The translations under genes and the position numbers were made by a program. From assembly GCA_045636925.1 (NCBI GenBank), contig JAZTYK010000006.1, forward strand, positions 1 to 64,000: 64,000 nucleotides of DNA. The letters are read 5' to 3'. Below are positions 7,883 to 15,729 of this stretch, piece after piece (the stretch's first letter is position 1; each line of letters opens with the position of its first letter). Source of the stretch: JAZTYK01 sp045636925. Its GTDB lineage: Bacteria; Bacillota; Clostridia; Oscillospirales; Butyricicoccaceae. A model generated the notes under the pieces. The model made no database searches. It was not told the DNA's origin and saw only the letters and a list, made by a program, of their open reading frames with translations.

Positions 7883-9049
7883 TTATACATAAGAGTGCTC
7901 GGCAGTCACCACGGCAAAGTACTCGCCGTCCATCTGCCGCACCAGTTCGGCTACCGCATGTTCAACCTGTTGCAGTGTGCCCTGATAAGAATGAGACACT
8001 ACTACATCAAAAATCAGATTGATATGACTGGGACCCTCTACCATGCGGAAGTCATGAATGGTAAACTTATCATCAACTGTTTTTACCAGTTCCGCAACTT
8101 TTTTCCGCAATTCTTGTGTGCGCGCGTCATCAACTGCCACAGGATCCAGATGAATGGTTGCATGGCAGAGGAATTTCTCTTGCAGGGCCCGTTCGGCCAA
8201 ATCAATGGCATCGTGCATATCCAACAGATTTCCCGCACTGGGAACCTCGGCATGCAAGGTAATCATCATGCGACCCGGCCCGTAATCATGTACGATCAAG
8301 TCATGAATGCCGTGGATGGGCGCAAAGCTCATCACGGTTTCTTCGATCTGTTGCACCAGTTCTGCATCGGGAGCCTGCCCCATCAAGGGACTGATGGTAT
8401 CTTTTGCCGCATTATATCCAGCCCAAAGGATCAGCGCCGCCACCAAGATACCAACCCATCCATCGATCTTCCACTGGAAGAAATACCCCACAAAAGTAGC
8501 CACCAGCACAGCGGAAGTGGACATGGAATCACTGAGGCAGTCAGCGGCAGTTGCCATCATCGCAGTGGAATTGATCTTCTTTCCGATGCGTCTGTTATAC
8601 AGCGACATGTACAGTTTTACCGCGACAGACGCAATCAGAATTCCGGCAGTAAGCCAACTGAACTCTACCGCTTGGGGATGCAAAATCTTTTCCAGCGATG
8701 TTTTGCCCAGTTCAAAGCCCATCAGGAGGATCAGTGCCGACACCACCAGACCCGAAAGATATTCCATTCGTCCATGGCCAAAGGGGTGCTCCGGATCGGG
8801 TTTCATATTTGCCAATTTAAAGCCAAGCAATGTCACTACGCTGCTGCCGCTGTCCGCCAGGTTATTAAAGGCATCGGCTGTAATCGCTACCGATCCGCTG
8901 ATGATTCCGGCAAAAAACTTGCCCGCAAACAACAGCAGGTTCAAAAAAATACCGACAACCCCGCATAAAGTTCCATATGCCTGCCGCACAGCGGGCGCAG
9001 TTGCCTCTTGATCCTGAGGCACCCACCATTTTGCAAGTAGTGTAATCAT
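7883..9049 (-). CDS. Cation diffusion facilitator (CDF) family metal efflux transporter
   Basis: A 388-residue membrane protein with about six transmembrane helices in residues 28-215 and a cytoplasmic C-terminal domain. TM2 carries TADAFNNLADSGSSV and TM5 carries TAADCLSDSMSTS, the paired metal-site helices of CDF proteins. The TM2 site reads N-x3-D rather than the H-x3-D of zinc members, and the TM5 site reads D-x3-D, so manganese or iron are as likely as zinc. The C-terminus is longer than a single ZT-dimer domain and includes a second ferredoxin-like segment (HDFRMVEGPSHINLIFDVVV). GAGAGG precedes the ATG. It exports divalent cations using the proton motive force in known family members. 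Confidence 0.9.
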   Translation of the reverse strand: MITLLAKWWVPQDQEATAPAVRQAYGTLCGVVGIFLNLLLFAGKFFAGIISGSVAITADAFNNLADSGSSVVTLLGFKLANMKPDPEHPFGHGRMEYLSGLVVSALILLMGFELGKTSLEKILHPQAVEFSWLTAGILIASVAVKLYMSLYNRRIGKKINSTAMMATAADCLSDSMSTSAVLVATFVGYFFQWKIDGWVGILVAALILWAGYNAAKDTISPLMGQAPDAELVQQIEETVMSFAPIHGIHDLIVHDYGPGRMMITLHAEVPSAGNLLDMHDAIDLAERALQEKFLCHATIHLDPVAVDDARTQELRKKVAELVKTVDDKFTIHDFRMVEGPSHINLIFDVVVSHSYQGTLQQVEHAVAELVRQMDGEYFAVVTAEHSYV

Positions 9050-9083
9050 ATTCGCATTCCTCTCTATTTCTATTCTCGCGATA

Positions 9084-9115
9084 AGAAAACCCCGCAGAAG
9101 GGTTGCTCCTGCGGG
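9084..9115 (-). terminator. Terminator of the coiled-coil protein gene
   Basis: On the minus strand CCCGCAG and CTGCGGG pair and are followed by a T-rich tail, directly downstream of the stop at 9130. Confidence 0.85.
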
Positions 9116-9129
9116 AAGTTACTTTCAGC

Positions 9130-9657
9130 TTACTCCTGGGTCAATTCTTCTTTGATTTTTTCTGCGATTTCTTCGGCTGTTTCCTTGATTTCTTCCGCCA
9201 CTTCAGCAGCTTCTTCCTTCACTTCTCCCACGAAATCGGCAACTTCTTCCTTCGCTTCTTCCATAATATCGGCAGTTTCTACCGCAACTTCACACGTGCT
9301 TTCTACCACGGTTTCTTCTTCCTGCGTCTTCAGCTCTTCAATCTGTGCATTCAGTGCATCAATATTTTTGAGGGAAGCCACAATTTTCTCGCACAGTTCC
9401 TGCAGAGCCGGATCCAGCGTATCTCCGGCAGAATAGCGCTCCCAAATCAAGTGACCAATCTGGCTTTTTGCCATAGCAATGCCATCCTTCTCATTGCGGA
9501 TCTGGCCGTTCAGTTTGCCGATTTCAATGGCAGTATTGGCCTTATCAGCTGCAGTTTTCGCCAGTTCACTGGCCTTTCCGGCGGCATCCTTTACCAGCAC
9601 GCTTGCTTTCTCCGATGCTGCCTTTGCCATTGCGCTCAATTTTTCAAAAAATGCCAT
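9130..9657 (-). CDS. Hypothetical helical protein with Glu/Lys-rich C-terminus
   Basis: A 175-residue protein without signal peptide. Residues 1-50 are Ala/Lys-rich amphipathic repeats (KAASEKASVLVKDAAGKASE) like those of LEA or apolipoprotein helices. The middle contains IGHLIWERYSAGDTLDP, a block seen before zinc ribbons in other small clostridial proteins, but no cysteines follow. The end is a highly acidic helix (about 120-175). The start is the ATG at 9657, behind GGAGG; an alternative ATG lies at 9672. I do not recognise a function; a structural or membrane-surface role is only a guess. Confidence 0.7.
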   Translation of the reverse strand: MAFFEKLSAMAKAASEKASVLVKDAAGKASELAKTAADKANTAIEIGKLNGQIRNEKDGIAMAKSQIGHLIWERYSAGDTLDPALQELCEKIVASLKNIDALNAQIEELKTQEEETVVESTCEVAVETADIMEEAKEEVADFVGEVKEEAAEVAEEIKETAEEIAEKIKEELTQE

Positions 9658-9807
9658 ATTTATGTCCTCCATTCCGGATATAATTGCAGATACATGTTTC
9701 TGTCATGATTATAACAGACATCCTAAAAAATTGCTACGGTTTTCTTTCCATTTTATTCAGATTGTGGTAAGATCAAGACAAAGCTCTTTTGAGAAAGAAG
9801 GCATCGT

Positions 9808-10476
9808 ATGGTACATTTAGGCAACAGCTGGGATGAAGTTTTGGCGCAAGAGTTTCAAAGTGAATCCTATTTGCAGCTGCGTGAGTTTTTAAAGACCGAA
9901 TACAGCTCCCAAACTATCTATCCTCCCATGCATGATATTTTTCAGGCCTTGCGCCTGACTCCTTATGAAAATGCCAATGTGGTGATTTTGGGACAGGATC
10001 CCTACCATGGCCCTGATCAGGCACATGGTCTGGCTTTTTCCGTGCGCCCGGGCGTTCCGGTGCCGCCTTCGCTGAAAAATATTTATAAAGAGCTGGCCGA
10101 AGATCTGGGCTGCACCATCCCCAACCACGGATATCTGGTTGATTGGGCCAAGCAAGGCGTGCTGCTGTTGAACACCGCGCTGACCGTGCGGGCCGGACAG
10201 GCCAATTCCCACAGAGGCAAGGGTTGGGAAGTACTCACCGACAGTATCATCCGTCACCTGAATCTGCGGGAAAAACCGGTCGTCTTTTTGCTGTGGGGCG
10301 CCAATGCCCGGGCAAAGGTACCGCTGATCACCAATCCCCTGCATCTGGTGTTGTGTGCGCCACACCCCAGTCCCCTTTCTGCTTTCCAGGGATTCTTCGG
10401 TTGCAAACATTTTTCAAAAACCAATGCGTTTTTACGTCAATGCGGCCTGCCGGAAATTGACTGGCAGATTCGCTGA
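9808..10476 (+). CDS. ung: Uracil-DNA glycosylase, family 1
   Basis: A 222-residue base-excision repair enzyme that removes uracil from DNA. Motif A, GQDPYHG (residues 62-68), contains catalytic Asp64. The uracil-recognition segment LLWGANAR and the DNA-intercalating motif HPSPLSA (near 188) are intact. The length equals the family norm. The ATG at 9808 follows GAAAGAAGG. It is monocistronic, with its own strong terminator. Confidence 0.97.
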   Translation: MVHLGNSWDEVLAQEFQSESYLQLREFLKTEYSSQTIYPPMHDIFQALRLTPYENANVVILGQDPYHGPDQAHGLAFSVRPGVPVPPSLKNIYKELAEDLGCTIPNHGYLVDWAKQGVLLLNTALTVRAGQANSHRGKGWEVLTDSIIRHLNLREKPVVFLLWGANARAKVPLITNPLHLVLCAPHPSPLSAFQGFFGCKHFSKTNAFLRQCGLPEIDWQIR

Positions 10477-10488
10477 GCGGAAATAACA

Positions 10489-10525
10489 ACGCCGCGAAGG
10501 AAGTTTCTTCCTTCGCGGCATTTTT
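10489..10525 (+). terminator. ung terminator (possibly bidirectional)
   Basis: A 13-bp stem (arms 10491-10503 and 10507-10519) followed by TTTTT. The convergent pseudouridine synthase gene ends at 10524, so the hairpin overlaps its last codons. Confidence 0.88.
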
Positions 10526-11171
10526 ATACATTTGGCCAGGCAGTAAATCCATGCCACGGGGTTTCTCCCAAATCCGGCAGGGCTGCAAACGTCATCTCTT
10601 CCCCAGTCTTTGGGTGTGGCAGCGTCAGTTTCCAAGCCCACAACGCCATAGGCGTTTTTTCACGGCTTCCATACTTGCGATCACCCAACAACGGCAACTT
10701 GCGGGAAGCAAACTGCACCCGAATTTGATGGGTACGTCCGGTGAACAGTCTTACCCGCACCAGCGCCGTCTCTTCACGCTGGTCCAGCACTTGATATGCC
10801 AGTTTAGCGGGTTTTGCGCCTTTTCGCAAGCGATCTACCACATAAGTTCGGTTTTTCATGCGGTCGTGGAACAGGATATCTTCCAGTTCTCCCTCGCTTG
10901 CTTCCGGCATATCCGGCAGCAAAGCCAGGTATTCTTTCTGCAGCTTGTTCTCCTGCACCACTTTGGATAATGCGGCAGCTGATGCCTGGGTTCGGGCAAA
11001 CACCATCACGCCACCGGTCTCTTTATCCAGCCGATGTACCGGAAAGATCCTACCAAACGCTGCCTCCAGTCGGGAGACAGCGCTTTCACCCCCCTGACTG
11101 TCGGCCTGCGACAGCAAACCTGCCGGCTTGATACACACCACCATATGGGAATCCTGATATAGAATTTTCAT
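10524..11171 (-). CDS. RluA-family pseudouridine synthase
   Basis: A 215-residue enzyme that isomerises uridine in RNA. The catalytic motif HRLDKETGG (about 46-54) has the nucleophile Asp49, and RTHQIRVQF is the second conserved block. There is no S4 RNA-binding domain, which places it with the short RluA/YqcB-like members acting on rRNA or tRNA; the target base is unknown. The ATG at 11171 is preferred because AAAGGGGG lies six bases upstream. The ATG at 11177 would sit right on that site. A strong terminator separates it from nadE upstream. Confidence 0.9.
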   Translation of the reverse strand: MKILYQDSHMVVCIKPAGLLSQADSQGGESAVSRLEAAFGRIFPVHRLDKETGGVMVFARTQASAAALSKVVQENKLQKEYLALLPDMPEASEGELEDILFHDRMKNRTYVVDRLRKGAKPAKLAYQVLDQREETALVRVRLFTGRTHQIRVQFASRKLPLLGDRKYGSREKTPMALWAWKLTLPHPKTGEEMTFAALPDLGETPWHGFTAWPNV

Positions 11172-11194
11172 GCTCATCCCCCTTTCCTATGGAA

Positions 11195-11232
11195 CAAAAA
11201 ATCACGGGCACAGATCTCCCTGTGCCCGTGAT
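11195..11232 (-). terminator. Terminator of the threonine aldolase-nadE unit
   Basis: On the minus strand a 14-bp stem (ATCACGGGCACAG and complement) is followed by six Ts, ten bases after the nadE stop. Confidence 0.9.
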
Positions 11233-11241
11233 CTTTCTGCA

Positions 11242-11988
11242 TTACTCTTTGCAGGGGTCAAAATGAAAGATGGGCATGAAGCTCAGCTTGAACAGATTCA
11301 TCTTGTGCAGACGATCAATACGGGCCTTGGTCTCTGCAGGGGGCTCGATACCTTCGCGGATATAAGCATCCAGCACGGCATAGGTAAAGCCCAAATTATC
11401 CTCATCGGTCTTGCCGCACAGACCATCAATGGGGGGCTTTTCTACAAACTTCTCGGGCAGGCCCAAATAGCGGCCAATGGCCTTGACCTCTTGCACTGTA
11501 AAGTTGCTCATGGGACTGAAATCACCGGCGGCATCGCCGTAGCGAGTGGAGTAACCTACCCAGTCTTCAGACAGGTTGCAGGTGTTGGCCACGCGGCCGT
11601 TGTTACACTGTGCCACGGCATACAACGTTGCCATACGGATTCTGGGCGGCAGATTCACCTGAGCCTGACGGGACAGAGGCTGGCTTACCTCAATGGAACG
11701 AGTCAGTGCTTCGACAGCTTCACCCACATTGACGGTGATGCTGCGGATGTCCAGGTGCTCTACCAAATCCTTGGAATAATCAATATCAAACTGCTCACCT
11801 TTGGGCATCAGTACACCGATGACACGGTCCTTACCCAAAGCTTCCACGCACAGAGCGGCCACGACACTACTGTCCTTACCACCGGAAATACCGACAACCG
11901 CATTGCAATCCTTGCCGTTCTCCTCAAAAAAATCTCGAATCCACTGAACACAATCCTTGGCGGCCTGTTCTACACAAAACTGATACAT
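11242..11988 (-). CDS. nadE: NAD+ synthetase, ammonia-dependent type
   Basis: A 248-residue N-type ATP pyrophosphatase that converts deamido-NAD to NAD+. The PP-loop SGGKDSS is at residues 35-41. There is no nitrilase-type glutaminase domain, so free ammonia or a separate partner supplies the amide. The ATG at 11988 follows AAAGGAG; the reading frame stays open upstream into the preceding gene but lacks support. It follows the threonine aldolase gene by 17 bases, forming a two-gene unit. Confidence 0.95.
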   Translation of the reverse strand: MYQFCVEQAAKDCVQWIRDFFEENGKDCNAVVGISGGKDSSVVAALCVEALGKDRVIGVLMPKGEQFDIDYSKDLVEHLDIRSITVNVGEAVEALTRSIEVSQPLSRQAQVNLPPRIRMATLYAVAQCNNGRVANTCNLSEDWVGYSTRYGDAAGDFSPMSNFTVQEVKAIGRYLGLPEKFVEKPPIDGLCGKTDEDNLGFTYAVLDAYIREGIEPPAETKARIDRLHKMNLFKLSFMPIFHFDPCKE

Positions 11989-12005
11989 GGTTATATCTCC
12001 TTTTC

Positions 12006-13037
12006 TTACAGATCTGCCAGCAGCGCATCTACGGCACTTTCCCGGGTGGCCCAACTGGTGCAGAAACGAACACCGGCGCGGTTTTCGTCCACTCGTTCCC
12101 AGAAGGCAAAGTCATATTTTTTCGCCAGCTCGGCGCGCTTTTCCTCAGTCAGAATGGGGAACTGCTGATTGGAGTTGGATTCGAAGAGGAAATCATAGCC
12201 CTTTTCTTCAAATCCCTTCTTCAGCTTCAATGCCATCTGAATGCCGTGGCCGCAGGCTTCTTCATACAAACCATCTCTGAACATCTCTTCAAACTGGATA
12301 CCCAGCAGTCTGCCCTTAGCCAGCATACCGCCCTTTTGCTTGATGAGGTAACGGAAATCCTTTTGCAAAGCGGGATTGCAAATCACCAGCGCTTCACCCA
12401 TCAGCATGCCGCACTTGGTACCGCCAATATAAAACAGGTCGCACAGTTCGGCATAATCTTCCATGAACAAATCATTCCCAGGGGCACACAGGGCATAGCC
12501 CATTCTGGCACCGTCCAGATACAGAGGAATGCCGCACTCATCGCAGGCAGCACGCAGATCCTGCAGCTCTGCTTTGGTATACATGGTGCCGTTTTCGGTA
12601 GGATTGGATACATACACCATACCGGGCTGCACCATGTGCTCAAAGTTTTCATCTTCGCGGTGACCCCACACACAGGTACGCACTTGATCACCGGTAAGCT
12701 TGCCATCGGGAGATTGCAGGGCCAGCACTTTGTGCCCCTGGGCTTCAATCGCACCGGTCTCATGCACATTCACATGACCAGTATGCGCAGAGATCACACC
12801 CTGATGGGGACGCAGTACGGAAGCAATCACCGTCATATTGGTTTGGGTGCCGCCTACAAAAAAGTGCACCTGAGCGCCATCCTTTTTGCAGCGCTGCAGA
12901 ATATAGGCACGGGCAGCATCACAGTGAGTGTCCTCGCTGTAGCCCTCATGCTGTTCCATATTGGTTTCAATCAATTTCTGCAGAATACGGGGATGAGCAC
13001 CCTCCAGATAGTCACAACCAAACTTTATTTTTTCCAT
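12006..13037 (-). CDS. Low-specificity threonine aldolase / beta-eliminating lyase
   Basis: A 343-residue fold-type I PLP enzyme. YIGGTKCG (about 203-210) places the PLP lysine at 208, and YLDGARMG near 173-180 supplies the aspartate that pairs with the pyridine nitrogen. VHFFVGGTQTN near the N-terminus is typical of L-threonine aldolases, which split threonine to glycine and acetaldehyde. AAAGGAA precedes the ATG. It is co-transcribed with nadE. A related beta-eliminating lyase specificity cannot be ruled out. Confidence 0.9.
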   Translation of the reverse strand: MEKIKFGCDYLEGAHPRILQKLIETNMEQHEGYSEDTHCDAARAYILQRCKKDGAQVHFFVGGTQTNMTVIASVLRPHQGVISAHTGHVNVHETGAIEAQGHKVLALQSPDGKLTGDQVRTCVWGHREDENFEHMVQPGMVYVSNPTENGTMYTKAELQDLRAACDECGIPLYLDGARMGYALCAPGNDLFMEDYAELCDLFYIGGTKCGMLMGEALVICNPALQKDFRYLIKQKGGMLAKGRLLGIQFEEMFRDGLYEEACGHGIQMALKLKKGFEEKGYDFLFESNSNQQFPILTEEKRAELAKKYDFAFWERVDENRAGVRFCTSWATRESAVDALLADL

Positions 13038-13114
13038 ATCAGCATCATTTCCTTTTGTTTGATGATCTGCTTTCGCAAAATCATCATCGGGATTTGTATT
13101 ATTATGATCAGTTT

Positions 13115-13888
13115 TTAGCCCTTGACCTCGCGATCACGCCGGATCAAAAGTTTAAGTCCTTCAATCGCAGTTAACAAAGTCGGTGTCATATCATGCACAC
13201 TGGGATTTGGCAAGCCGGCGTATCCCCGTTCTTGGTTCCAAATTGCGTGGAACAGTGCACCTGCACGGACATCACGGACGGACGCTACTACAAACAGTGT
13301 GCTGCTTTCCATTTCACTGGCCAGCACATTGCCTTTTTTCCAGCAATCCCACTGGTAATGAAGATATGGACCTGTGGGCATATTATCCGGCGCATGTTGC
13401 CCATAAAATGCATCCTTTGCCTGCACGATGCCACAGTGATGGGGCAGGCCTTTCATTTTAGCTGCATCCCGTAACGCACAGGCAACATCCAGATTTGCAA
13501 CAGCCGGAAAATGTGCCGGCATATATTCCATACTGGTGCCATCTTGCCGTACAGCACCGGTTGCGATGATCACATCGCCGCCCTGTACATCCAGTTTAAT
13601 GCCACCGCAGGTTCCAAGTCGAATAAACGTATCTGCACCGCATTCAATGAGCTCTTCTACCGCAATTGCTGTACTGGGACCGCCGATGCCGGTGGAGCAG
13701 ACACTGACCTTTTCTCCCAGCAAAGTGCCGGTATAAATGGTAAACTCACGGTTGCTGGATACAAATTGGGGATTATCAAAGTATTGGGCAATTTTTTCGC
13801 ACCGTCCCGGATCTCCGGGCAAAATCACATAACGGCCTACATCGCCGGGGCCAATTGCAATGTGCATTTGCTTTCCGTTTACCAACAT
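13115..13888 (-). CDS. Uridine phosphorylase-like nucleoside phosphorylase
   Basis: A 257-residue NP-I family enzyme cleaving a nucleoside with phosphate. GDPGRCEKIA is the phosphate-binding start, STGIGGPSTAIAVEEL and RLGTCGG form the active-site core, and SEMESSTLFVVAS is the nucleoside-binding ESSTLF-type motif of uridine phosphorylases. AAGGAGG precedes the ATG. It lies 12 bases after the DUF951 gene, so they form a unit. Purine preference is less likely given the EMESS motif. Confidence 0.9.
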   Translation of the reverse strand: MLVNGKQMHIAIGPGDVGRYVILPGDPGRCEKIAQYFDNPQFVSSNREFTIYTGTLLGEKVSVCSTGIGGPSTAIAVEELIECGADTFIRLGTCGGIKLDVQGGDVIIATGAVRQDGTSMEYMPAHFPAVANLDVACALRDAAKMKGLPHHCGIVQAKDAFYGQHAPDNMPTGPYLHYQWDCWKKGNVLASEMESSTLFVVASVRDVRAGALFHAIWNQERGYAGLPNPSVHDMTPTLLTAIEGLKLLIRRDREVKG

Positions 13889-13900
13889 GAGTCTTCCTCC

Positions 13901-14098
13901 TTAACCTTGCTCCATATCTGATGGATGCTCCATGGATTTAATTGCCTTTTCTGCTTTGACTCTGGTAGTCATAAACTCTCTGCCGCAGCCCAAACAACGC
14001 AGTTTGAAATCCAACCCTACACGCAACACCGAGAATCGCCGCTCACCACAGGGATGGGGCTTTTTCATGGTCAGGATATCTCCCACTCGCACATCCAT
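13901..14098 (-). CDS. DUF951 small protein
   Basis: A 65-residue protein matching the DUF951 family: DVRVGDILTMKKPHPCGE, then RVGLDFKLRCLGCGREFMTTR. Its three cysteines (CG near 18 and CLGC near 37) could bind zinc or nucleic acid. The ATG at 14098 follows AGGAGG; an upstream ATG at 14116 lacks a site. Family members are often next to ychF, rpsF or spo0J-region genes in Firmicutes, but here it precedes a nucleoside phosphorylase. Function unknown. Confidence 0.88.
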   Translation of the reverse strand: MDVRVGDILTMKKPHPCGERRFSVLRVGLDFKLRCLGCGREFMTTRVKAEKAIKSMEHPSDMEQG

Positions 14099-14131
14099 GG
14101 TACGCCTCCTTTTCACAAGAATTCTATGCTA

Positions 14132-14159
14132 ATTGTACCATATTTTTATAAAAATACAA
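14132..14159 (-). promoter_or_regulatory. Probable promoter of the DUF951-uridine phosphorylase unit
   Basis: TTGTAT and TACAAT on the minus strand with a 16-base spacer, about 30 bases upstream of the DUF951 ribosome site. Confidence 0.5.
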
Positions 14160-14230
14160 GAACATCCGGTTGCGTACACACATATAGATGAAAGGAGGCA
14201 CTAACGAGAAAAAGAGAGGAGCAAAAAACT

Positions 14231-15148
14231 GTGGAACGCTATCATTATCTGCCCGAAGGCTGGATCTCTCCGGCAACACAACCCAGATATACGACATATC
14301 AACTGGAGCAAGCCCAAAAGATGGGTGCAATTTTGAATGGGCGTGCAATTCTCTGTGATGAGCATCTGAACCTACATGTGGACTTGGGATATCATAAAGG
14401 GTTTATTGCACGGAATGAAACAGCCTGCGGTATTGCAGAAGGGACTACAAGAGAAATTGCAGTTCTGTCACGTGTTGGAAAGATGATTTCATTTCAGGTT
14501 ATGGGCAAAGAAAATGGAATCTATCTGCTTTCCCGACGAAATGCACAGCTGCTTACCGTGCGAGATTACGTATCGAATTTACAGCCCGGTGATGTAATCC
14601 CCGTTCGGAGCACGCATTTGGAACCTTTTGGTGTTTTTGTCGACATCGGCTGTGGTTTGATTTCTATGATCGGCGTTGAGAATCTGACCGTTTCCAGGAT
14701 CCCGCACCCGGCAGAGCGTGTGCAGGTTGGGCAGAATCTATATGCCGTAGTAAAAGATATTCTTCCGAATCGAATTCTTCTAAGCCACAAGGAACTGTTA
14801 GGCACATGGGAGGAAAACGTATCTGCTTTCACGCCCGGCATGACCGTGCAGGGAATCGTACGGCGCATCGAGCCTTATGGTGCTTTCATAGAACTTCGGC
14901 CAAACTTGTCCGGTCTTGCCGAACGACGTGATGATCTGCAAGTAGGTGATTCTGTGACAGTTTATATCAAAGCAATTATTCCAGAACGGATGAAAATTAA
15001 GTTGGTGGTATTGGGTCGGCAGGAACTGACAATGCCCCACATCATCACCACAAAAGATTATCGCATTACCGAGGGACATATCCGTCGCTGGCAATATCAT
15101 CCGGATTGTTGTACCGAAAAACAAGTTGTTACAGTTTTTGGTATCTGA
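14231..15148 (+). CDS. S1 RNA-binding domain protein (RpsA/YpfD-like)
   Basis: A 305-residue protein. Residues about 115-185 (LQPGDVIPVRSTHLEPFGVF and VDIGCGLISMIGVENL) and about 195-250 (PGMTVQGIVRRIEPYGAF and IELRPNLSGL) are two S1 OB-folds; the first 100 residues look like a third, diverged repeat. It resembles the short S1-like proteins of Gram-positives rather than the six-repeat S1 of E. coli. GTG at 14231 follows AGAGGAG. The last 35 residues (ITEGHIRRWQYHPDC and CTEKQ) are unusual and contain a His/Cys cluster. It probably binds RNA; its target is unknown. Confidence 0.78.
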   Translation: MERYHYLPEGWISPATQPRYTTYQLEQAQKMGAILNGRAILCDEHLNLHVDLGYHKGFIARNETACGIAEGTTREIAVLSRVGKMISFQVMGKENGIYLLSRRNAQLLTVRDYVSNLQPGDVIPVRSTHLEPFGVFVDIGCGLISMIGVENLTVSRIPHPAERVQVGQNLYAVVKDILPNRILLSHKELLGTWEENVSAFTPGMTVQGIVRRIEPYGAFIELRPNLSGLAERRDDLQVGDSVTVYIKAIIPERMKIKLVVLGRQELTMPHIITTKDYRITEGHIRRWQYHPDCCTEKQVVTVFGI

Positions 15149-15159
15149 TTTTAAAGCAA

Positions 15160-15496
15160 TAAAAAAAGCGCCTCACAGCGCTGTCCAAAACTTTGAAACA
15201 AAATAGAAATGACCCTTGACGAATGCATCTTTCACCTACATCGTCAAGGGTCATTTCTGAGAATTCTTGTTATCTAACATCTTTTAACCTCTCTTTCACA
15301 GATTCACGAGAACTTCTTTTCACTCTTGAAACCAAAACCTTCACACGTTCTTCTACTGCTTTGTCTTTTCCCTTCTGCGGGACGCTCATCATGTTGTTTG
15401 ATCTCTCCAGGGAAGTCATCGCGTTTGACTCTTATTTACTTGCAACCATCGAGTCTCAGGTCTTTTACCTGTACATTGGATTCACCCTTTCTAGTT
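15160..15496 (-). ncRNA. Putative structured RNA of element A, about 300-340 nt
   Basis: A minus-strand promoter (15503-15531) starts a transcript near 15496. An 18-bp perfect inverted repeat (15205-15222 with 15241-15258) followed by ATTTTGTTT can end it near 15198, and a second hairpin with seven Ts (15160-15182) backs it up. Internal hairpins include CAGGT/ACCTG and GACTC/GAGTC around a conserved GATGGTTGCAA loop (15427-15455). No known RNA family was recognised. Confidence 0.6.
15270..15419 (-). CDS. Possible small basic peptide within element A
   Basis: A 49-codon frame (start 15419; alternative internal ATG at 15392 behind GGAGAG gives 40 residues) rich in Lys, Arg and Glu, ending VKRSSRESVKERLKDVR. 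It falls in the segment missing from copy B, where the residual sequence is also frameshifted, so the peptide is not conserved between copies. A 9-codon frame starting at 15280 (MLDNKNSQK, behind GAGAGG) is conserved in copy B as MLDTKNSQK. Either may be chance. Confidence 0.25.
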   Translation of the reverse strand: MTSLERSNNMMSVPQKGKDKAVEERVKVLVSRVKRSSRESVKERLKDVR

Positions 15497-15502
15497 ATCT
15501 AT

Positions 15503-15531
15503 AATATAGCACAGTTTTATTTGATTTTCAA
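15503..15531 (-). promoter_or_regulatory. Minus-strand promoter of element A
   Basis: TTGAAA and TATATT on the minus strand with a 17-base spacer. The same hexamers and spacer occur in copy B (60647-60675), together with the CTGTGC just before the -10. Confidence 0.7.
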
Positions 15532-15606
15532 TTAGGAAAACTGTATGAAATCACAATAACATTTTTGTGCAATAGGGAGAAATCTTCGGCGGCAGCTTCA
15601 AAAGCA

Positions 15607-15636
15607 TTGACACTACGCTAAATTTTATGGTAGAAT
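15607..15636 (+). promoter_or_regulatory. Plus-strand promoter of element A
   Basis: TTGACA, 18 bases, TAGAAT. It is conserved in copy B as TTGACA, 18 bases, TATAAT, and the AAAGCA just upstream of the -35 is identical. Confidence 0.75.
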
Positions 15637-15642
15637 AAAAAT

Positions 15643-15671
15643 GTTGAGTGGCCATACGGCCACTCTTTTTT
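15643..15671 (+). ncRNA. Predicted tiny hairpin RNA (about 30 nt) of element A
   Basis: Seven bases after the -10 the transcript would begin and run straight into an 8-bp stem (GAGTGGCC/GGCCACTC, loop ATAC) and six Ts. No plus-strand gene lies downstream; the next gene is the convergent opp operon. The stem in copy B has different bases but still pairs. Confidence 0.55.
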
Positions 15672-15683
15672 GTTATAAGGTAT

Positions 15684-15715
15684 AAAAAGCTCTGTCCCGA
15701 AGGACAGAGCTTTTT
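15684..15715 (-). terminator. Terminator of the first opp operon
   Basis: A 12-bp stem (AAAGCTCTGTCC and complement) flanked by A and T runs, 15 bases after the oppF stop. It can also stop plus-strand read-through from element A. Confidence 0.9.
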
Positions 15716-15729
15716 GTGTTGGATCAAAA

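Larger units (their letters stand above)
15160..15671. repeat. Two-copy divergent-promoter element, copy A
   Basis: A gene-free 512-bp block homologous to 60414-60816. From left to right both copies contain a minus-strand terminator hairpin, a GAAACAAAA-AGAAATGACCC block with a perfect 16-18 bp inverted repeat, GAGAGGTTAAA-GATGTTAGATA, a GGTTGCAA loop, a minus-strand promoter, AGGGAGAA, then a plus-strand promoter directly followed by a hairpin terminator. Copy A has about 110 extra bases in the middle. The neighbouring genes of the two copies are unrelated, so this is a dispersed element and not a gene leader. The whole 15149-15729 gap is accounted for by it plus the opp terminator. Confidence 0.8.
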
